Positions 17,140-25,745 are shown, numbered from the stretch's first letter. The stretch is 64,000 nt of DNA from Roseitranquillus sp963776845 (GCA_963776845.1 CAVZOJ010000031.1:141635-205634), one strand, 5' to 3'. The notes: generated from the letters alone by a model not told the origin. Program-made: numbers and translations.

Positions 17140-17370
17140 AAGCATCCAGGCCGCTCAGCAGGCTCCTGACCGTCGGCACATGTCAACGCCGTCCACGCCG
17201 GATGAGGGTGCCGTGCGCGCTCATCGCGCCGCAATTCCGCAGACTGGTCGCGCCGCCGGCACGGATATCTTCGACCACCGCTCGCAGGTCTTGGGCGAAC
17301 CGGTCGGAGATGTCCGCAACGGCCTCCTGAGCGGCTGCCCGCCCCGCCGAGCCCGCCGCACGCCGCAGCG
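17140..17370 (-). pseudogene. serine recombinase, C-terminal fragment
   Basis: Minus-strand sequence AQEAVADISDRFAQDLRAVV and EDIRAGGATSLR, followed by RRGRR-stop-HVPTVRSLL. It matches the last ~60 residues of resolvase/recombinase-family proteins, where GGATSLRAIAAELN...RGGxWHxSTVxxLL is usual. The conserved Trp codon is a TGA here. The catalytic N-terminal domain is absent. Remnant only; 16986-17140 has no gene. Confidence 0.5.
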
Positions 17371-17554
17371 CGGTGCGTGTGGGGGGATCGCCCCGCTGAA
17401 CAACGCGCGCTGGCGGTTGCCAGCGCCTCACTCGTGCGGAGGGAGATCGCCCGCTTCGGAGCAGGGCTTCGGCGTGAGGCCGCAGTTCCGCCGTCTGGCT
17501 TGACAGCACGCGATCTTCGGAATGAACCTTTCGACAAAGGTTGTCGAGGAGGCC

Positions 17555-17959
17555 ATGGCCAAGGCGATTCATTTAATGATCCGGGTGCTGGAGGAGACGC
17601 GGTCGGTCGATTTCTACGACCGCGCTTTTGGCCTCGCCATCGCGGACCGGCTCGATTTTCCGACTTTCACGCTGATCTATCTGCGCAACGCGGAGGCCGA
17701 CTTCGAGGTCGAACTGACGGTCAACAAGGACCGCACCGAACCCTACGATCTCGGCGATGGCTACGGTCACATCGCCTTCGTCGTGGATGATCTCGACGCC
17801 GAGCATGCACGGTTCGAGGCCGAGGGGCTTGCACCCGGAAAACTGGTCGATTTCAGGCCAGGCGGGGAGGGAACGGAGGCGATCGCGAGATTCTTCTTCG
17901 TCTCCGATCCGGACGGATACAAGATCGAGGTCCTGCAGCGGCACGGGCGTTATCGCTGA
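17555..17959 (+). CDS. gloA: lactoylglutathione lyase (glyoxalase I), VOC family
   Basis: 134 residues from ATG 17555. Two beta-alpha-beta-beta-beta VOC modules: KAIHLMIRVLEETRSVDFYD (His metal ligand region), then FEVELTVNKDRTEPYDLGDG with the metal Glu, YGHIAFVVDDLDAEH (second-module His) and FFFVSDPDGYKIEVLQRH (final Glu). It isomerises the methylglyoxal-glutathione hemithioacetal to S-lactoylglutathione in the cytosol. An in-frame ATG at 17522 would add 11 residues; the GAGGAGG at 17546-17552 is only two bases from 17555, so the start is not settled. The family usually begins MAKAIH. Confidence 0.92.
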   Translation: MAKAIHLMIRVLEETRSVDFYDRAFGLAIADRLDFPTFTLIYLRNAEADFEVELTVNKDRTEPYDLGDGYGHIAFVVDDLDAEHARFEAEGLAPGKLVDFRPGGEGTEAIARFFFVSDPDGYKIEVLQRHGRYR

Positions 17960-17993
17960 GGCTCGCAAGCACGTCTGAATGGGAGGAACGTCG

Positions 17994-18515
17994 TTGGAAA
18001 ATGTGAGGTGCGTCGGCCTGACCCGCCGCGAACTGCTCGCACGGAGCGTCGCCGCTGGGGGAAGTTTCCTGATCGGGGCCGGCTGGGTGACAGGACGTTC
18101 CGCCGCCTGGGCGGTGGAGGTCGAGACGCTCGAGCCGTCCACAATGGCGACGCTGGTGCAGATGGCGCGGGACATCTATCCGCACGACCGCATTCCCGAC
18201 GAACGCTACGTCGCCGCCGTCAAGGGCTACGACACCGCAGAGCAGGCGCCGATGGTCGAGGCGGGGATCGCGGCGCTCAACGAGCGTGCAAGTGAGATGG
18301 GTCACGAGAGCTACATCGAGGCGTTGTGGGAATCCGAGAGAGTCGCGATCCTGCGGACGATGCAGGACGAGCCGTTCTTCCAGACGATCCGAGCCGGACT
18401 GGTCACCGGCCTCTACAACCAGAAGGAAATCTGGCCGCTGTTCGGGTACCAGGGCGAGAGCTTTTCCGAGGGCGGCTACATCGACCGCGGCTTCAACGAC
18501 ATCGCCTGGATCTGA
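17994..18515 (+). CDS. Tat-signal small subunit of a GMC-type dehydrogenase
   Basis: The TTG at 17994 has GGGAGGA seven bases upstream; the ATG at 17979 would lie before this site. The 173-residue product opens with a twin-arginine leader (LTRRELLARSVAAGGSFLIG). The mature part (EPSTMATLVQMARDIYPHDR, EAGIAALNERASEMGHESYI) is of the gluconate-2-dehydrogenase subunit-3 type. Such small subunits are exported by Tat together with a flavin GMC subunit; here that partner starts 12 bp downstream. The role is probably assembly or export of a periplasmic oxidase/dehydrogenase. Confidence 0.8.
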   Translation: MENVRCVGLTRRELLARSVAAGGSFLIGAGWVTGRSAAWAVEVETLEPSTMATLVQMARDIYPHDRIPDERYVAAVKGYDTAEQAPMVEAGIAALNERASEMGHESYIEALWESERVAILRTMQDEPFFQTIRAGLVTGLYNQKEIWPLFGYQGESFSEGGYIDRGFNDIAWI

Positions 18516-18527
18516 GGGGGACAGGGA

Positions 18528-20099
18528 ATGACTGCACCGTTCGACCAGAACGACGCCAGCGTCGTGGTCATCATCGGAACCGGTGCCGGCGGCGGCACCC
18601 TTGCCAACGAGCTTGCACAGAAGGGCGTGCCGGTCGTCGCGCTGGAGGCGGGGGGCCGTTACCTGCCCGAGGACTACATCAACGACGAGTGGGACAGCTT
18701 TGCCCAGCTTGCCTGGACCGACACCCGCAAGGCCGTGGGAGACTGGCGCGTCGCGCGCGATTTCGGCGGCTTGCCGACGTGGATCGTCAAGGCGGTGGGC
18801 GGCACCACGACGCACTGGGCGGGCGCATCGATCCGTTTTCAGGACCATGAATGGAAGGCGCTCGAAACCTACGGCCCGGTCGAAGGCGCGAACCTGCTCG
18901 ACTGGCCGATCGACGGCAACGAGATGGCGCCTTGGTACGAGAAGGCCGAGACCAAGATGGGGGTGACCCGGACCGGCGGCCGTCCCGGCCTGCCGGGCAA
19001 CAACAACTACCTCGTGTTCGAAAAGGGCGCCAAGTCGCTCGGCTACGAGGAGGTACATACCGGCCGGATGGCGATCAACTCGGTCGATTACGACAACCGG
19101 ATGGCCTGTCAGCAGACCGGCTTCTGCTTTCAGGGCTGCAAGTGGGGCGCGAAGTGGTCCACCGCCTATACCGAGGTGCCGGCGGGCGAGGCGACCGGCA
19201 ATCTTGAGGTGCGGGAGCGGTGCCACGCGTCGCGGATCGAGCACGACAACTCGGGCAAGGTCACGGGCGTCGTCTACCTCGACGCGGACGGTGTCGAGCA
19301 GCGCCAGGCGGCTCGCCTCGTCTGCGTCGCCGGCAACACCATCGAGAGCCCGAGGCTGCTTCTGAATTCGAGCTCGAGCACGTTTCCCGAGGGTCTGGCC
19401 AATTCGTCAGGGCAAGTCGGGCGCAACTACATGCGCCACGTGACCGGGTCTGTTTACGGCATCTTCGACAAGCCGGTGCGGATGTGGCGCGGGACGACCA
19501 TGGCCGGCATCATCCAGGACGAGGCGCATCATGATGCGTCGCGCGGCTTCGTCGGCGGCTACGAGCTCGAAACACTGTCGCTCGGCCTGCCGTTCATGGC
19601 CGCCTTCCTCGATCCGGGGTCCTGGGGGCGCGAGTTCACGACGGCGCTTGATTCGTACGAGAACATGGCCGGCATGTGGATCGTCGGCGAGGACATGCCG
19701 CAGGAGAGCAACCGCGTCACCCTCGACACGGGGACGCTCGACCAGCACGGATTGCCCACACCCATCGTCCATTACGACGACCACCCGAACGACGTCGCTA
19801 TGCGCGACCACGCCTATTCACGGGGAATGGCGATTTACGACGCGGTTGGGGCCACGCGGACGCTGCCGACACCCCCCTACCCGTCCACCCACAATCTCGG
19901 CACAAACCGGATGTCCGAGCGGCCGGAGGACGGCGTCGTCAATCGCTGGGGTCAGTCGCACGACATCCCCAACCTCTTCGTCTCGGACGGCTCGCAGTTC
20001 ACGACCGGCGCGGCGGAGAACCCGACCCTGACCATCGTCGCGCTGGCCATCCGCCAAGCCGACCACATCGCCCGGGAGATGTCGGCACAGAATCTTTAA
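18528..20099 (+). CDS. GMC-family FAD oxidoreductase, large subunit
   Basis: 523 residues, ATG 18528 after ACAGGGA. FAD-binding Rossmann motif VVVIIGTGAGGGTLANELAQ near the N-terminus, GMC signature VKAVGGTTTHWAGASIRF (~90-107), a Cys-rich patch CQQTGFCFQGCKWGAKWS (~200), and a C-terminal active-site block STHNLGTNRMSERPED with the catalytic-type His and the FAD-closing DGSQFTTGAAENPTLTIVAL. It oxidises an alcohol or sugar substrate and would be carried out by the Tat signal of its partner, since it lacks its own signal. The substrate is not evident; relatives act on gluconate, sorbitol or other polyols. Confidence 0.88.
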   Translation: MTAPFDQNDASVVVIIGTGAGGGTLANELAQKGVPVVALEAGGRYLPEDYINDEWDSFAQLAWTDTRKAVGDWRVARDFGGLPTWIVKAVGGTTTHWAGASIRFQDHEWKALETYGPVEGANLLDWPIDGNEMAPWYEKAETKMGVTRTGGRPGLPGNNNYLVFEKGAKSLGYEEVHTGRMAINSVDYDNRMACQQTGFCFQGCKWGAKWSTAYTEVPAGEATGNLEVRERCHASRIEHDNSGKVTGVVYLDADGVEQRQAARLVCVAGNTIESPRLLLNSSSSTFPEGLANSSGQVGRNYMRHVTGSVYGIFDKPVRMWRGTTMAGIIQDEAHHDASRGFVGGYELETLSLGLPFMAAFLDPGSWGREFTTALDSYENMAGMWIVGEDMPQESNRVTLDTGTLDQHGLPTPIVHYDDHPNDVAMRDHAYSRGMAIYDAVGATRTLPTPPYPSTHNLGTNRMSERPEDGVVNRWGQSHDIPNLFVSDGSQFTTGAAENPTLTIVALAIRQADHIAREMSAQNL

Positions 20100-20261
20100 C
20101 GGCGGCAGGAAGACGGCCAACGGGTGCGGGCCGAGAGCCCGCCGGACGTGGAGAGGCCTCAGGGTTCACCTCTGTCCGGTTTGATCGGGACCGGGCCGTG
20201 CAGCCGCGAAAATCGTCGAGCCCGTTGGGCGTCCGGCCGCCCGGCGGGCTCGTCTCTCCCG

Positions 20262-20585
20262 AACGTAGTCGGTGATGATCGTGAGCTTGCCCGTGAACCC
20301 ATGCTCGTCGCGCAACCGCTCGAAGATTCCGCCTCGCCGTATGCCGCTGCTTCTTTAGCTGGCTCTGGTCGTCCTCCAGGATCTGGTCGATGATCGGCAG
20401 GAAAGGATCGAGCTTCGGTCGCACCGGAGGCTTCGATCGCCGGTATCCCGGAGGCACGGGAATGCTCCAGCATCTTCCCGACTGTCTTGCGGTCGATGTT
20501 GAACACCCGCGCCGCTTCGCTCTTGACTCATCCCCTCGACGTGGCACGCCCGGCGCACCCGACTGTACAGATCCACGGAATACAT
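20262..20585 (-). pseudogene. IS21-family IstA transposase, N-terminal fragment, frameshifted
   Basis: From ATG 20585 the IstA N-terminal HTH is readable across three frames: MYSVDLYSRVRRACHVEGMS, then FNIDRKTVGKMLEHSRASGI, then RPKLDPFLPIIDQILEDDQS followed by QLKKQRHTARR. Indels break it at least twice, and only ~105 codons remain. The internal IstA fragment at 530-735 is a different part of the gene. The 266 bp from 20586 to 20851 hold nothing I can support. Confidence 0.75.
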
Positions 20586-20851
20586 CTCTCCGCCTTCAGC
20601 TCGTTGCCTCAGGCGGAAGGTGCGGAATCTCACTCCGCGACGGTCAGACCAACTGCCCGTTTCCGCTGTCCAATTTGACTCCGGGATTCACACGGCTCGG
20701 CCATTGTCAGGGGCCAGCTGCATGCGCGCGCCGCCAGCTTGCCTCAATTTCGCCGAGTGGCGCATCGGTACCGCATGGTGGTTCCCTTCTGTGCGTCACA
20801 CGCCATGCGCGCAGGCTTGATTCGGACCGGCGGCAACGGTGCAGAACCGCT

Positions 20852-21316
20852 TCAAATCGCGAGATCGAGGCGGGGTTTCCAAAATGGACGAAAGAGCTCG
20901 ATCTTTGGGCAGCGGTCCATCACTACCTTCAGCCCAGCCTCCTCGGCCAGCTTCGCCGCGCGATCGTCGTAGACCCCGATCTGGCCCCAGAGCACCTTCG
21001 CCCCGATGGCGATGGCCTGTTCGGCGATGCCGTAGAACTCCTCCTTGGGCCGGAACACCTCCACCATGTCGACGGGCCGGGCGATGTCCTGCAGCGAGTG
21101 GACGACCGGGATGCCCCGGATCTCGGTCACCGCCGGATTGGGGTTCACGGGGATCATGTCGTAGCCCGTTTCGTGCAGGACCCGAAGCACGCCGTAGCTG
21201 AACTTTGTCTTGTCCGCGCTGGCCCCGACCATGGCGATGCTCTTCACCGAACGCAGGATGTCCGACAGATATTCCTGCGAGTAGTCGTAGCGATGGTCGA
21301 TGTCGGCGTCCGGCAT
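20852..21316 (-). CDS. CoA-binding protein (YccU-like)
   Basis: 154 residues, ATG 21316 immediately following the ferredoxin stop. Single Rossmann CoA_binding domain: SVKSIAMVGASADKTKFSYG, then GYDMIPVNPNPAVTEIRGIP, VDMVEVFRPKEEFYGIAEQA and the conserved tail WGQIGVYDDRAAKLAEEAGL...DRCPKIE. Proteins of this class bind CoA or acyl-CoA but lack ligase catalytic domains, and their exact role is uncharacterised. As third gene of the methanethiol-oxidase operon it may bind a thioester formed from the sulfur or C1 pathway (inference). Confidence 0.88.
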   Translation of the reverse strand: MPDADIDHRYDYSQEYLSDILRSVKSIAMVGASADKTKFSYGVLRVLHETGYDMIPVNPNPAVTEIRGIPVVHSLQDIARPVDMVEVFRPKEEFYGIAEQAIAIGAKVLWGQIGVYDDRAAKLAEEAGLKVVMDRCPKIELFRPFWKPRLDLAI

Positions 21317-21685
21317 TCAGGGCTCCTTGGGCGTTGCGATGCCCGCTTTCAGTTCGTGCGGCTGGAGCGGGTCGAGAAACGGGTTTCGATAGAGCTTGTC
21401 GTGGCTCTCCACGCCGATCTCCAAGGTGCAGTCGGTGACAGGCCGTGCGACGCAGAGCAGCACGTAACCGTTGGCGATCTGGCGGCCGTTCAGCGCGACC
21501 TGCCGGCGCTGGTCGACCTGCCCCTCCGTCAGCTTGGCCGCGCAGGTGATGCAGCCGCCGTACTTGCAGCCGTAGGGAAGATCGACGCCCTGTTCGCGCA
21601 AAGTGTCGAGCAGCGAGCGCCGCGCTTCGACCGTGTAGGTGGTGCCGTCCCGGTTGGCGACGGTGATGGTGCGCGTCGCCGTCAT
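21317..21685 (-). CDS. [2Fe-2S] ferredoxin, plant type
   Basis: 122 residues, ATG 21685 overlapping the upstream stop (ATGA). Cluster ligands C40-X4-C45-X2-C48-X29-C78 are visible in DLPYGCKYGGCITCAAKL and YVLLCVARP, the standard plant-type pattern. It carries single electrons in the cytoplasm. The C-terminal ~35 residues (DKLYRNPFLDPLQPHELKAG) extend beyond a minimal ferredoxin. Tight coupling to the methanethiol oxidase gene suggests it serves that enzyme or the neighbouring methyl-transfer step; no reductase is encoded nearby. Confidence 0.9.
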   Translation of the reverse strand: MTATRTITVANRDGTTYTVEARRSLLDTLREQGVDLPYGCKYGGCITCAAKLTEGQVDQRRQVALNGRQIANGYVLLCVARPVTDCTLEIGVESHDKLYRNPFLDPLQPHELKAGIATPKEP

Positions 21686-23037
21686 AGCCAGATGTCGCTC
21701 GTGCAGTCGCCACCGGGATAGCGGGTCTCGTGGCAGCGGGAGGGACCGTTCGGTTCCTTGCCGAAGTCGACGATGAAGTCGGGGTTGATCTTCATGCCAC
21801 CATTCGCGACGTCGCAGTCGATCATGACCATCACGCCGCCCTGCGTGCGGATCTCGGGGTAGAACTGGTTGTCCCAGGTCGAGAAGAGCGAGGTCGTGAC
21901 GTAGAGCCGCTTGCCGTCCAGCGACAGCTGGAACATCTGCGGCCCGCCGGCGACCTTGACCCCGTTCACCTCCGGCGCTCGGCCCAGGAGCCCGCCCATC
22001 CAGACCTGCCCCGTGAGCTTCGGGTTGTGCGGGTCGGTGATGTCGTACTGGCGCATGTCGCCGTGCAGCCAGTTGTTCAGGTAGAGGTACCTGTCGTCCA
22101 TCGAAACCAGGATTGCCGACATCACGCCGGGCACCGGGATCGGCCATTCGGGGTGAGGCTCGTTGCCGACGTCGATGACCTTTTCCCATTCCCACTTCCC
22201 GGCATCGGACTTCCAGAAGTGGATGACGTTGGTGGACAGAGCCGCGCCGCAAAAGCCGTGGGTGCTGTCGGGGTCGTGCAGGAACTTCACCTCGAGCGGG
22301 ATCAGGCCGTCCTCGCCGAGGTACATGCTCTCGATCGGCTCGCGCTTCTCGAAGTCCCAGACATGCAGCCGCCGACCGTATTTCAGGTGGCCCACCTCCT
22401 CGAGGTCGAACCCGGGCATGAAGGTGTTGGGCGCCGCCCATTCGGAGCTGATCATCACGTTGTGGCGCGGCTGGTACCAGAAGTCGTAGCCGAATGGGAT
22501 ATCGCCCATCGAGGCTTCCCAGCGGCCGACGATCTCGAACTCCTTGTCGAGATGCAGGTAGCCGCCTGGCGCTTCGCCCTTCGCGTCACCGAGGAAGGAG
22601 ATGATGATCTCCGAGCCCAGGCAGTGGACAGTGTGCGGGCCGGAGAGGTCAGCACGCGCCTTGATCTCCGCCCCGTCGATGATCTTGTGCAGCCGCGGCG
22701 CGCGGGGGTCGGTCGCGGTGTCGACGATGTGGATGTTGTTCGACCGCACGCCCGGCACCAGCAGGTACTTGCGCGTCATGGAGCTGTCGTCGTGGCAGGA
22801 CGAGCAGGCGTTCCAGCCCATGTGGTGCAGCTCGTCCCCGATGCCCGGCATCTCGAGCCGGTGGATGACCTGGGAATACGTCGGGCTGTCGGGGTCGGCG
22901 TCCACGGTCGCGAGATAGTCGGGCTTCTGAATGCCCGTCCCGGTGTAGATCGCGATCGTGTAGAGCAACTTTTCACGCGGCGCCCTGATCGCCTCTGCCG
23001 GGCTCGCGTAGCCGGGTCCGCAGCATCCTCCGTCCAT
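21682..23037 (-). CDS. mtoX: methanethiol oxidase / selenium-binding protein SBP56 family
   Basis: 451 residues, ATG 23037 with GGGAGGAG eight bases upstream. The N-terminus CCGPGYASPAEAIRAPREKL and the block HHMGWNACSSCHDDSS are diagnostic of SBP56, as are GYDFWYQPRHNVMISSEWAA, HGFCGAALSTNVIHFWKSD and YLYLNNWLHGDMRQYDI. The bacterial members characterised convert methanethiol, O2 and water to formaldehyde, hydrogen sulfide and peroxide, using copper. The fold is a beta-propeller with many His residues. There is no signal peptide in this frame. First gene of a coupled operon with ferredoxin and CoA-binding protein, divergent from an IclR regulator. The gene symbol is assigned from the family, not from substrate data. 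Confidence 0.85.
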   Translation of the reverse strand: MDGGCCGPGYASPAEAIRAPREKLLYTIAIYTGTGIQKPDYLATVDADPDSPTYSQVIHRLEMPGIGDELHHMGWNACSSCHDDSSMTRKYLLVPGVRSNNIHIVDTATDPRAPRLHKIIDGAEIKARADLSGPHTVHCLGSEIIISFLGDAKGEAPGGYLHLDKEFEIVGRWEASMGDIPFGYDFWYQPRHNVMISSEWAAPNTFMPGFDLEEVGHLKYGRRLHVWDFEKREPIESMYLGEDGLIPLEVKFLHDPDSTHGFCGAALSTNVIHFWKSDAGKWEWEKVIDVGNEPHPEWPIPVPGVMSAILVSMDDRYLYLNNWLHGDMRQYDITDPHNPKLTGQVWMGGLLGRAPEVNGVKVAGGPQMFQLSLDGKRLYVTTSLFSTWDNQFYPEIRTQGGVMVMIDCDVANGGMKINPDFIVDFGKEPNGPSRCHETRYPGGDCTSDIWL

Positions 23038-23100
23038 GGATCAGGCTCCTCCCTTGAGTCCCTCTTGAGTCCCGTATATCGACAACGGGTCTCTCGAGAA
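23038..23100. promoter_or_regulatory. candidate IclR operator between mtoX-like gene and regulator
   Basis: The 63-bp divergent gap holds a direct repeat CTTGAGTCCC at 23053-23062 and 23064-23073 (11-bp pitch, one helical turn). Next to it is an inverted repeat CCCGT/ACGGG at 23071-23089. Placement between an IclR gene and its divergent operon suggests operator sites. No clear -35/-10 pair is seen. Confidence 0.45.
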
Positions 23101-23874
23101 ATGAGAATTGTCGTGCATCTCGAACGTCTGACGCTGATCCTTGAGATCGTGGGCCAGAAGGGAGAGGCCACCGTGGCCGAGATCTGCGACCATTCCGACC
23201 TGCCAAAGGCCTCGGCCTACAGGCTGGTGCAGGATTTGGTCGGGGCCGGCCTTCTGGAGCCGGTTGCCAAGGGCCGCTTCGTCGTCGGCAGCCGTCTGAG
23301 GCGGATTACCCAGAACGACCAGTCCGACGACGCGCTGCTTGAGCACGTCGTGCCGGCGCTGAGACGTGCGGCGGCGGAGCATGGCGCGACGTTCTTCCTA
23401 TCACGGCTACGCGGCCGCGCTGTTGAGATCATCCACGTGGAAACGCCCCACACCGGCGTGTCCTTCCTGCATCCTGGACTGGGCAAGCGCCCGCTGCATG
23501 CCTGCTCGTGCTCCAAGGCCATAGCGGCGTTCGCGGCGGATTTGTTGCCATGGAAGAACCTGGAAGGGCGCTTGAAGGCCTATACCGATTTCACTCTGAC
23601 CAGCATCGAGAACCTGGGGGCGGACCTCGCCCTCGTCCGGCAGCGCGGCTATGCCGAATGCGTGGAGGAGATCGAGCGCGGCATGGCTTCGGTTGCGGCG
23701 CCCTTGGGCGAAAGCGGTCCCGGCGCGACGATCTCGGTCGGCGCCACCGGCTCGACCCGAGTGTTCACGCCGACCTTCCGTGCCCGGATGGGGCCCGAGA
23801 TCGTTGCGATGGCCCGGGAGATCGCCGCAGGCATGGGATGGCAAACTCCGGCTCACAACGCCAAACGCGCCTGA
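23101..23874 (+). CDS. IclR-family transcriptional regulator
   Basis: 257 residues from ATG 23101. N-terminal winged helix (LERLTLILEIVGQKGEATVA, HSDLPKASAYRLVQDLVGAG; recognition helix ~35-50), then the IclR effector domain with the typical GKRPLHACSCSKAIAAF, LGADLALVRQRGYAECVEEI and GESGPGATISVGATGS. IclR proteins sense small organic acids or aromatics and repress or activate the divergent operon. The obvious targets are the mtoX-ferredoxin-CoA-binding operon and possibly the DmdA-like gene downstream, which converges on it. The ribosome binding site is weak. Confidence 0.88.
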   Translation: MRIVVHLERLTLILEIVGQKGEATVAEICDHSDLPKASAYRLVQDLVGAGLLEPVAKGRFVVGSRLRRITQNDQSDDALLEHVVPALRRAAAEHGATFFLSRLRGRAVEIIHVETPHTGVSFLHPGLGKRPLHACSCSKAIAAFAADLLPWKNLEGRLKAYTDFTLTSIENLGADLALVRQRGYAECVEEIERGMASVAAPLGESGPGATISVGATGSTRVFTPTFRARMGPEIVAMAREIAAGMGWQTPAHNAKRA

Positions 23875-23907
23875 AATCCGGGGCACCGCAGCGCCCCGGG
23901 ACTGAGG

Positions 23908-25065
23908 TCACGCAACCCGAGCGGATGCCGTCGCGAGCGACTTCTTGGGATCGTAGAACGGCCGGTCGACGATCTCCGCCCGAGCGGGCATGTTGTCGAC
24001 CAGCACGGTGACATCGTCGCCCAGCACGGCGTGCTCCGCCGCGATCAGCGCCAACGCGATGTTCTGGCCCAGCCGAGGCGAATACACAGCCGATGTGACC
24101 TTGCCGATACGCGTCCCGTCCTTCAGGACCGGCCAGAAGGTGGTGTTCGGCCCCGAAAGCGGCGCGCCGTCGATCACCAGCCCGACCTGCTTGCGGCGGA
24201 TCCCTTCGTCGTTGATCCGCCTCAGCGCCGCCTTGCCTATGAAATTCGCATCCGTGTCCAGGTTCACGAGCCGGCCAAGTCCCAGTTCGTAAGGGTTTGT
24301 CTGGGCGTCCATGTCGGCGTGGTAGGACAGCATGCCTGCCTCGATGCGCCGGATGGTCGAGGTATGACCAGGCTGCAGACCATATGGCGCGCCGGCGGCC
24401 ATGATCCGTTCCCAAAGTTCGTCGCCGCGAGACTCGTCCTGGAGGTAAAGCTCATAGCCCAGTTCGCTCGACCAACCGGTGCGGGAAACGACCAGCGGCA
24501 TGCCGTCGAGTTCCATCTCGCGCAGCCAGAAGTAGCGCAGATCAAGTATGCCGTCGCCGAACAGTGACTGCATGATGTAGCGCGATTGCGGACCCTGCAG
24601 TTGCAGCGGAGAGACGTCGGGTTCTCGGATAGTCACGTCCACGCCGGCATGCACGGCCAAGCCTTGTGCCCAGAGCAGTATGTCGCTGTCTGCAAGCGAC
24701 AGCCAGAATCTGTCCTCGGCCAGCCGCAGGACGATCGGATCGTTGAGGATGCCGCCGTCCGCGTTGGTGATGAGTACGTACTTGCACTGTCCTACCGCCA
24801 TGGTCGACAGGTCGCGCGGCGTAAGCATCTGGACGAAGCGCGCGGCGTCGGGTCCGCTGATCTCGACCTGACGCTCGACGGCGACGTCGCAGAGGATCGC
24901 ACCGTTCACCAGGTTCCAGAAGTTCTGTTCCGGATCACCGAAATCGCGTGGGATGTACATGTGGTTGTAGACCGAGAACGCCTTGGCGCCCCAGCGGACG
25001 GTGGCGTCGAAGTAGGGCGACTTCCTGATCTGTGTACCGAAGCCGAAATTCTGCGCCATCAACAA
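23908..25065 (-). CDS. GcvT/DmdA-like tetrahydrofolate-dependent methyltransferase
   Basis: 385 residues; TTG 25065 has GGGGAGGA seven bases upstream, and an ATG at 25059 is the alternative. GcvT fold: GAKAFSVYNHMYIPRDFGDP, VERQVEISGPDAARFVQMLT, then TNADGGILNDPIVLRLAEDR, EPDVSPLQLQGPQSRYIMQS and SRTGWSSELGYELYLQDESR, with a C-terminal barrel (IGKVTSAVYSPRLGQNIALA). The spacing and motifs resemble DMSP demethylase DmdA, which moves a methyl from DMSP to THF, more than the glycine-cleavage T protein; no other GCV gene is near. Demethylation of another methylated sulfur or nitrogen compound is equally possible. Placement 34 bp past the IclR gene and next to methanethiol oxidase supports a C1/sulfur role. 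Confidence 0.75.
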   Translation of the reverse strand: MLMAQNFGFGTQIRKSPYFDATVRWGAKAFSVYNHMYIPRDFGDPEQNFWNLVNGAILCDVAVERQVEISGPDAARFVQMLTPRDLSTMAVGQCKYVLITNADGGILNDPIVLRLAEDRFWLSLADSDILLWAQGLAVHAGVDVTIREPDVSPLQLQGPQSRYIMQSLFGDGILDLRYFWLREMELDGMPLVVSRTGWSSELGYELYLQDESRGDELWERIMAAGAPYGLQPGHTSTIRRIEAGMLSYHADMDAQTNPYELGLGRLVNLDTDANFIGKAALRRINDEGIRRKQVGLVIDGAPLSGPNTTFWPVLKDGTRIGKVTSAVYSPRLGQNIALALIAAEHAVLGDDVTVLVDNMPARAEIVDRPFYDPKKSLATASARVA

Positions 25066-25514
25066 TTCACGGTCCTCCCCAGGCCGAAAATTTCGCTGCC
25101 GACCAACCTGTACCCGATCCCGAAGTTCCTAAGCTCCACTTGGAAGCAGCTTCTGGGGGTTCGTCGTCGCTTCAGCGCGCACAAGGCCTGATGCCTCTGC
25201 TGTCAACGCAGTAGGATCGGACCCAAATCCTTGCTGACGCATGAGCGACATGACGAAGCGCGGAAGCGGCAGACGGGGCGAAACCTGCGCTGTGATCGAT
25301 GGTGGGAACGGTCGGCGATTTGCTTGTCAGCGGCGCTGCCCGATCCGCTGCCTGAAAGCCAATGCAGGTGCGTCTGGAGTGCGCGCTCACAGCGGGTACG
25401 GCCAGATCGCGTAGGAACGACTCCGGCGATCAGCACCGGTACCCCTCCGTCGTTGTGTGACGCTCAGCGCGCACGCCGCCGAGCGAAGCGGTGAGATCGC
25501 GCGTCGCGGATCCG
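25066..25514. other. intergenic region upstream of DmdA-like gene
   Basis: No coding sequence is supportable. It contains the leader of the minus-strand DmdA-like gene at its left edge and, from about 25500, the start of a hydantoinase remnant. Confidence 0.4.
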
Positions 25515-25745
25515 CTGGGGCTCGGCGTCGAAGAGGCGGCGGGGGCATCCTCGTCATCGCGGACAACCACATGGTGGGTGCCGTGCGCGTCATCTCGGTC
25601 GAGCGGGGACACGACCCGCGCGACTTCGCCCTCGTGCCGTTCCGCGGGGCGGAGCCGCTGCGCAGTGGCACGCTGGCCGAACTGCTGGGCATCCGGCGCG
25701 TGGTAACTCCATCCGCGCCCGGCGTCCTCAAGTCGAAGTTCATAT
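25515..25745 (+). pseudogene. hydantoinase/oxoprolinase subunit A, fragment
   Basis: The translation GILVIADNHMVGAVRVISVE, RGHDPRDFALVPFRGAEPL and GTLAELLGIRRVVTPSAPGV matches the hallmark ATP-binding C-terminal region of HyuA/5-oxoprolinase-type ATPases, where ERGHDPRDFxLxxFGGAGPLH is conserved. Here the FGGAGPLH motif reads FRGAEPLR. Only ~75 codons of ~690 remain, with frameshifts either side. A relic. Confidence 0.7.

Noticed and set aside
17853..19244. Minus-strand open frame of 463 codons opposite gloA and the GMC genes
   Set aside because: Antisense shadow typical of GC-rich DNA; the plus-strand genes carry all conserved motifs.
21730..23100. Plus-strand open frame extending the IclR gene upstream through the mtoX-like gene
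   Set aside because: The IclR homology begins exactly at ATG 23101; the extension is antisense to the selenium-binding-protein gene.
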